From Faecalitalea sp. UBA4312 (GTDB lineage Bacteria > Bacillota_I > Bacilli_A > Erysipelotrichales > Erysipelotrichaceae), in NCBI GenBank assembly GCA_002394635.1, contig DGUK01000070.1, positions 1-26,479 of the forward strand: 26,479 bases of DNA. The letters are read 5' to 3'. Under the pieces are notes generated by a model. It worked only from the letters and a program-made list of their open reading frames with translations, was not told where the DNA came from and made no database searches. A program made the translations under genes and the position numbers. This document shows positions 23,660 to 26,479 of the stretch, one piece after another; position 1 is the first letter of the stretch, and the number at the start of each line of letters is the position of its first letter.

Positions 23660-24511
23660 ATGCTGGTTACTTTAAAAGAAATCTATGAATACGCAGAAAA
23701 GAATAATGTCGCAATCGGAGCTTTTAACGTAGTTAACTTTGAAAACATTCAGGCCATCCTGGAATGTGCCGAGGAATTAAATGTTCCTACGATCATCGCC
23801 TTTGCACAGACACACGAAGAAAACAATGTGATGGATCTGGATACAATCGGTGAAGTGATGGTATTGATGGCAAAGAATGCCAAAGTACCTGTATGTGTCC
23901 ATTTAGATCATGGTGTTAATCTGGATTACATTGAAAAATCATTGAAGATGGGCTTTACATCCATGATGTTCGATGGATCGGCTTTACCATACGAAGAAAA
24001 CGTACGCCAGACGATTGAAGCTGTGAAACTGGCACGTAAATACAATGTAACGATCGAAGCAGAAATCGGAAAGATGGCTGGTATTACATTGAATAACGAT
24101 GGTGTCACAGAAAATCGTGCCAGTGATCGCAGCATGTATTCCGATCCGGCAGAAGCAAAAGATTTTGTGGAAAAAACAGGTGTTGACTGTCTGGCATGTT
24201 CTTTCGGAACGGTTCATGGAGAATATACGGCTGAACCGAATATCGATTTTGAACTGGTAAAAGAATTAGCTGAAGCAACAGGTGTTCCGATTGTTATGCA
24301 TGGTGGCAGCGGAGTCAGCCATGAAGATTACAAGAAGGTCATCGCGAACGGTGTACGTAAGATCAACTACTTTACATATATGGATCTGGCTGGTGGAAAA
24401 GGTGTTTCCAATCAAACCTTTAAAACATTCCATGAAGCAGCTTTCGCCGGTAAAGAAGCCATGCGTAAAGATATCGAATCCGCTATGCGCTGTTTCCTGA
24501 ATAAAGACTAA
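23660..24511 (+). CDS. Class II ketose-bisphosphate aldolase (fructose- or tagatose-bisphosphate aldolase type)
   Basis: A 283-aa zinc-dependent TIM-barrel aldolase that splits a ketose (bis)phosphate into DHAP and an aldehyde. HLDHG (81-85) carries the catalytic Asp83 and zinc ligand His84; EAEIGKMAG supplies the Glu; the next His ligands are in GTVHGEY and MHGGSGVS. The phosphate-binding loops near GGSG and the later NGVRKINYFT are intact. The segment after EIGKMAG differs from the common GGxED motif of housekeeping enzymes, and together with the dehydrogenase neighbour this favours a specialised (KbaY/GatY-like or other sugar) aldolase over the glycolytic one. AAAGGAG at the end of the dehydrogenase gene serves its ATG; only two bases separate the genes. 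No sugar kinase or PTS gene is nearby. Confidence 0.92.
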   Translation: MLVTLKEIYEYAEKNNVAIGAFNVVNFENIQAILECAEELNVPTIIAFAQTHEENNVMDLDTIGEVMVLMAKNAKVPVCVHLDHGVNLDYIEKSLKMGFTSMMFDGSALPYEENVRQTIEAVKLARKYNVTIEAEIGKMAGITLNNDGVTENRASDRSMYSDPAEAKDFVEKTGVDCLACSFGTVHGEYTAEPNIDFELVKELAEATGVPIVMHGGSGVSHEDYKKVIANGVRKINYFTYMDLAGGKGVSNQTFKTFHEAAFAGKEAMRKDIESAMRCFLNKD

Positions 24512-24526
24512 AGTTTGTTTTCTTTC

Positions 24527-24552
24527 AATGCATCCGTAACGGATGCATTTTT
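24527..24552 (+). terminator. Intrinsic terminator after the aldolase
   Basis: A 10-bp perfect stem, AATGCATCCG (24527-24536) with CGGATGCATT (24540-24549), has a 3-nt loop, then five T residues. Confidence 0.92.
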
Positions 24553-24563
24553 ATGAAATGAAA

Positions 24564-24592
24564 TTGCAAACAATATTGGAGTAGAATAAAAT
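24564..24592 (+). promoter_or_regulatory. Promoter of the second gntR
   Basis: TTGCAA (24564-24569), a 17-bp spacer and TAAAAT (24587-24592). The start of transcription should be at about 24599, next to the ATG at 24600, leaving no room for a ribosome-binding site. Confidence 0.55.
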
Positions 24593-24599
24593 AATTGTA

Positions 24600-25358
24600 A
24601 TGAAGAAGAAAAAAGACAGCGGAAAATTCTTATATGATGATGTGAAACAGGCCATCTTGAAAGATTATGCAGATTCTCCGTATTATACAGCTATGCCGAG
24701 TGAACGAGAACTGTGTGAAACCTATCATGTATCCAGGCCGACCATACGGAAAGCATTGGAAATGTTGAATGAAGAAGGCATCATTTCTACATTGCGAGGC
24801 AAAGGAACATTTTATATTGGTCCAAAGAAATTCACCTCAGAACGTTTAACGATTGGCCACAGCGGTATTTCTTTCTATGACCAGGTAGTATCCCAGGGAG
24901 GAAATCCATACTCCAAGGTACTGGTACAGGATGTGCGTCTGGCTGATAAAAGGATTGCAGCCAATCTGAACATTGATGTGGACGAGGAAGTATTCGTATT
25001 GAAACGTGTCCGCTATATTGATGATGAGCTTTATCAGATCAATACCAGCCGGATTCCTTATAAACTTTGTCCACAATTAACAGATGTAGATTTTTCCGGC
25101 TATGTATCTTTACACGAAACGCTGCGCAGCTTTGGTATCTATCCATACTATGCAAAGAAAATGGTAGAGGTATCACGAGCGGACAAACGAGAAGCCATGC
25201 ATCTGAATTTAAAGGAAGGAGATCCAATCCTGGTATCCCAGATCCAAACCTTTGATAAAGATAATCGCATCCTGGAGTATGCCACAACCAAGTCAACGGT
25301 ATATAACACACGATTTGAAATGACAATTTATAACAATGAACAGGAGACAGAGGAATAA
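24600..25358 (+). CDS. GntR family transcriptional regulator, HutC/UTRA type
   Basis: A 252-aa regulator, probably controlling the adjacent dehydrogenase-aldolase operon. The winged helix (about 8-76) includes YDDVKQAILKDYADSPYYTAMPSE, the recognition helix VSRPTIRKALEMLNEEG and the wing RGKGTFYIG. The UTRA domain (about 90-245) has VFVLKRVRYIDDELYQINTS and closes EYATTKSTVYNTRFEMTIY. It resembles regulators of sugar-phosphate genes. Start: ATG 24600 has no Shine-Dalgarno at usable distance (a lone GGAG is about 19 bases away) and lies eight bases after a TAAAAT -10 box, so the mRNA may be leaderless. It is followed directly by a terminator whose loop is its stop codon. Confidence 0.92.
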   Translation: MKKKKDSGKFLYDDVKQAILKDYADSPYYTAMPSERELCETYHVSRPTIRKALEMLNEEGIISTLRGKGTFYIGPKKFTSERLTIGHSGISFYDQVVSQGGNPYSKVLVQDVRLADKRIAANLNIDVDEEVFVLKRVRYIDDELYQINTSRIPYKLCPQLTDVDFSGYVSLHETLRSFGIYPYYAKKMVEVSRADKREAMHLNLKEGDPILVSQIQTFDKDNRILEYATTKSTVYNTRFEMTIYNNEQETEE

Positions 25359-25373
25359 TTCCTCTGTCTTTTT
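25345..25373 (+). terminator. Intrinsic terminator whose loop is the gntR stop codon
   Basis: AGACAGAGGAA (25345-25355) pairs perfectly with TTCCTCTGTCT (25359-25369). The 3-nt loop is the TAA stop codon, and five T residues follow. Confidence 0.92.
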
Positions 25374-25392
25374 CAATGAACAGACAAAAAAC

Positions 25393-25443
25393 CGACAAAA
25401 AAGGATTTCGGGCATTGTTTTGTCGCTTTCGGGTATCCGAAAG
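25393..25443 (+). other. Two adjacent inverted repeats in a non-coding stretch
   Basis: CGACAAAA (25393-25400) pairs with TTTTGTCG (25418-25425) over a 17-nt loop. Directly after it, CTTTCGG (25426-25432) pairs with CCGAAAG (25437-25443) over GTAT. Neither is followed by a clear T-run, so they look like stacked hairpins of a structured RNA or a DNA site. Otherwise I see nothing but AT-rich sequence between 25374 and 25500. Confidence 0.45.
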
Positions 25444-25518
25444 GGCCATAGAGTTATACGATATATATAGATATAGGAGCTTTAGCTGTCATTTTTTATA
25501 AACAGAAAGGAGAAGATA

Positions 25519-25535
25519 GAATACATCATGTATTC
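25519..25535 (+). promoter_or_regulatory. Perfect 17-bp palindrome, possible operator
   Basis: GAATACAT (25519-25526), C, ATGTATTC (25528-25535). A one-base centre is too small for an RNA loop, so a dimeric DNA-binding protein is the likelier reason. It lies 22 bases before the start of the 42-aa gene. Confidence 0.45.
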
Positions 25536-25557
25536 GATTCATAAAAGGTGAAAGTAT

Positions 25558-25686
25558 ATGAATTCCCTAAACCAGACAGAAAAGGACACAAATAATAGAA
25601 AAGATTGGAGAAACCGTTCGTTTAGGTATTTATTAATATTACTGATTCTTTTCCTACTATTCGCCCTCTTCACTTACCTGAGTTAA
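25558..25686 (+). CDS. Small single-pass membrane protein (42 aa)
   Basis: A short frame with a good ribosome-binding site (AAAAGGTGAAAGTAT before the ATG) encodes a polar, Asn/Asp/Arg-rich N-terminus (about 1-23) followed by one strongly hydrophobic helix of about 17 residues (LLILLILFLLFALFTYL) and a final Ser. The topology is probably N-terminus in, by the positive-inside rule (RNRSFR before the helix). It has no recognisable family. A terminator follows 30 bases after the stop and a 17-bp palindrome precedes it, so it looks like an independent unit. Small membrane proteins of this kind may be regulators, toxins or transporter helpers; the sequence does not say which. Confidence 0.55.
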   Translation: MNSLNQTEKDTNNRKDWRNRSFRYLLILLILFLLFALFTYLS

Positions 25687-25716
25687 TAATGTAAAAAAAG
25701 GATATATCAAAGATTT

Positions 25717-25743
25717 AAAGACGGACATAAAGGCCGTCTTTTT
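25717..25743 (+). terminator. Intrinsic terminator after the 42-aa gene
   Basis: AAAGACGG (25717-25724) pairs with CCGTCTTT (25734-25741) over a 9-nt loop and ends in T residues. The next 90 bases (25744-25836) hold no clear gene. Confidence 0.85.
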
Positions 25744-25836
25744 AAGATAGGCTCAAGTATATATTCCTTCCATCACTTCATTCAAACGGAGTGGGCTACA
25801 GCTTGATTTGAAGTCAGGGAATGAATTATCATTTAG

Positions 25837-26091
25837 TTGAAGGAACGAAAAGAAAAATATCTATATTTCGCAGGAAAAGGATCTAAAACTTCATTTAGAA
25901 GGGCTCATATCTATGCGGAACGATATGGCAACGATAACGCTGATTGGAGCCATGTGAAGGGTATAGCAAAAATTGAAAATGAGTATGAGTCTGGTACTGC
26001 AGAAATTCATTGGGTTGAATCAGAAGAAACAGGGATGATTGATCCCTTTGTAAAAAATGGCTATGAAAGTAAAATATATCGGGTCTTATGA
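25837..26091 (+). CDS. Small protein of unknown function, possibly frameshifted at its 5' end
   Basis: An open frame of 84 codons beginning with TTG, soluble and rich in charged and aromatic residues (KYLYFAGKGSKTSFRRAHIYAERY, then IHWVESEETGMIDPF). It has no signal peptide or membrane helix, and I do not recognise it. Support for the start is poor: there is no ribosome-binding site before the TTG and a stop lies just upstream in frame. A different frame opens with ATG at 25821 (MNYHLVEGTKRK) and would join this one if a single A were removed from the A-run near 25852-25856. The gene may therefore be a frameshifted remnant. It overlaps the next small gene by 29 bases. Confidence 0.45.
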   Translation: MKERKEKYLYFAGKGSKTSFRRAHIYAERYGNDNADWSHVKGIAKIENEYESGTAEIHWVESEETGMIDPFVKNGYESKIYRVL

Positions 26092-26221
26092 TACCCCAGC
26101 AATCGACAAGACTAAAATCTATGAAGTAATTTCAATTGAGCGTAACTGGTATCGTATTATGACTGAGTTAGATGAAGACTATTTATTTCCACCTAACCTA
26201 TTTGAGATTGTCGAAAAATGA
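26063..26221 (+). CDS. Small soluble protein (52 aa) of a conserved uncharacterised type
   Basis: The ATG at 26063 opens a 52-codon frame: MKVKYIGSYD at the start, KIYEVISIERNWYRIMTELDEDYLFPPNLFEIVEK at the end. The pattern KVKYIG...KxYEVxSxE..WYRI......DYL.PP..FEIVE is one I associate with small proteins of Clostridia and related gut Firmicutes, likely a five-strand SH3-like barrel. Function is not known. The start lies inside the preceding frame, and no strong ribosome-binding site is seen, so translation is probably coupled. A terminator begins five bases after the stop. Confidence 0.6.
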   Translation: MKVKYIGSYDTPAIDKTKIYEVISIERNWYRIMTELDEDYLFPPNLFEIVEK

Positions 26222-26226
26222 CGAAG

Positions 26227-26255
26227 AGCATTCTAATTAAGGAATGCTTTTTTTT
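26227..26255 (+). terminator. Intrinsic terminator after the small-protein pair
   Basis: AGCATTC (26227-26233) pairs with GAATGCT (26242-26248) over an 8-nt loop, followed by eight T residues. Confidence 0.88.
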
Positions 26256-26274
26256 GCAAGGGAGAATACGTTAG

Positions 26275-26404
26275 ATGAAACTCAATATACTTGAAACAGA
26301 CTGGACAATCAGAGCTGTTAAATAAAGTTGTAATTTGCGATATCTCAACAAAAGAGATTGTAGTTACTATATACGATGGATACGGAAGATATATTCAAAG
26401 ATAA
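26275..26404 (+). pseudogene. Probable remnant of a small gene (two short frames)
   Basis: ATG at 26275, after GGGAG, gives only MKLNILETDWTIRAVK before a stop. In the next frame an open stretch from 26291 reads SELLNKVVICDISTKEIVVTIYDGYGRYIQR and stops at 26402-26404. The first piece resembles the opening of small Firmicute proteins that start MKxNILGTxWTI, and the second could be its continuation. This would be a frameshifted and shortened gene. The evidence is only pattern resemblance. Confidence 0.3.
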
Positions 26405-26415
26405 AGAAACAAATG

Positions 26416-26436
26416 AAAAACCCCATGTGTATGGGG
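26416..26436 (-). terminator. Intrinsic terminator downstream of the tRNA gene
   Basis: CCCCAT (26421-26426) and ATGGGG (26431-26436) form a stem with a 4-nt loop. Five A residues at 26416-26420 give a T-run on the minus strand, 12 bases beyond the tRNA 3' end. Confidence 0.8.
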
Positions 26437-26448
26437 CTTGTTTTCAGA

Positions 26449-26479
26449 TGGTGACGCGTACGGGATTCGAACCCGTGAA
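26449..26479 (-). tRNA. 3' part of a tRNA gene, cut by the window edge
   Basis: Read on the minus strand, the sequence contains the T-arm ACGGG-TTCGAAT-CCCGT, then the 3' acceptor strand ACGCGTC, discriminator A, and an encoded CCA end at 26449-26451. The anticodon lies beyond the window, so the amino acid cannot be given. The implied 5' acceptor GACGCGT resembles some Firmicute tRNA-Lys genes, but this is weak. Confidence 0.92.

Noticed and set aside
25528..25551. A 7-codon frame (MYSIHKR) before the 42-aa gene
   Set aside because: The nearest AAGGAG is too far away, and the ATG is simply part of the palindrome.
1..26479. CRISPR array, insertion sequence, phage genes or toxin-antitoxin pair
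   Set aside because: No regularly spaced repeats, transposase motifs, integrase or recognisable toxin families were found by eye.

Overview
The window looks like ordinary chromosome from a low-GC Gram-positive bacterium, most likely an Erysipelotrichia or Clostridia-type gut Firmicute. The evidence is strong AGGAGG ribosome-binding sites, intrinsic terminators at most gene ends, a T-box riboswitch, GntR/HutC regulators, a UPF0237-UPF0210 gene pair, a DUF975 protein and lipoproteins with short signal peptides. The species-level placement is an inference from gene content only.

Layout. (1) 1-2866: the end of one ABC half-exporter, a complete second half-exporter and a DUF975 membrane protein, closed by a bidirectional terminator. 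(2) 2868-5162, minus strand: a two-gene operon with a Tim44-like membrane protein and a large unrecognised membrane-anchored protein. (3) 5248-9831: a nucleotide-binding-dead FtsE-like protein, a shortened FtsX-like protein, an S41 (CtpB-type) protease with a C-terminal peptidoglycan-binding domain, and UvrB. The order resembles the ftsE-ftsX-ctpB...uvrB region of Bacillus. (4) 9861-12910: ung on the minus strand, then folC and pta. (5) 13015-15144: an unrecognised 158-aa protein, an ACT-domain protein and a UPF0210/PFL-like protein. (6) 15165-18737: promoter, T-box leader whose specifier reads CGU (arginine), then a polar amino-acid ABC transporter (binding lipoprotein, permease, ATPase) and a fold-type I aminotransferase in one tight operon. 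(7) 18787-21077: a DUF1307-type lipoprotein, a metallophosphoesterase, a GntR/UTRA regulator and a small four-helix-type membrane protein. (8) 21129-22316, minus strand: an SPFH/band-7 protein with a small His-rich membrane partner. (9) 22461-25358: operator-like repeats and a strong promoter, a zinc-dependent dehydrogenase, a class II ketose-bisphosphate aldolase and a second GntR/UTRA regulator. (10) 25374-26479: an AT-rich tract of small, partly broken ORFs, palindromes and terminators next to the 3' end of a tRNA gene.

Most notable points: the FtsE/FtsX-like pair has kept its fold and synteny but has lost the Walker A lysine, the ABC signature and the switch histidine. The Arg-type T-box predicts an arginine transporter. 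Three genes (Tim44-like, folC, the second gntR) have no Shine-Dalgarno and an ATG 7-8 bases after a good -10 box, the geometry expected of leaderless mRNAs. Matching operator-like motifs flank the dehydrogenase-aldolase promoter. No CRISPR array, insertion sequence, rRNA or replication origin was seen.
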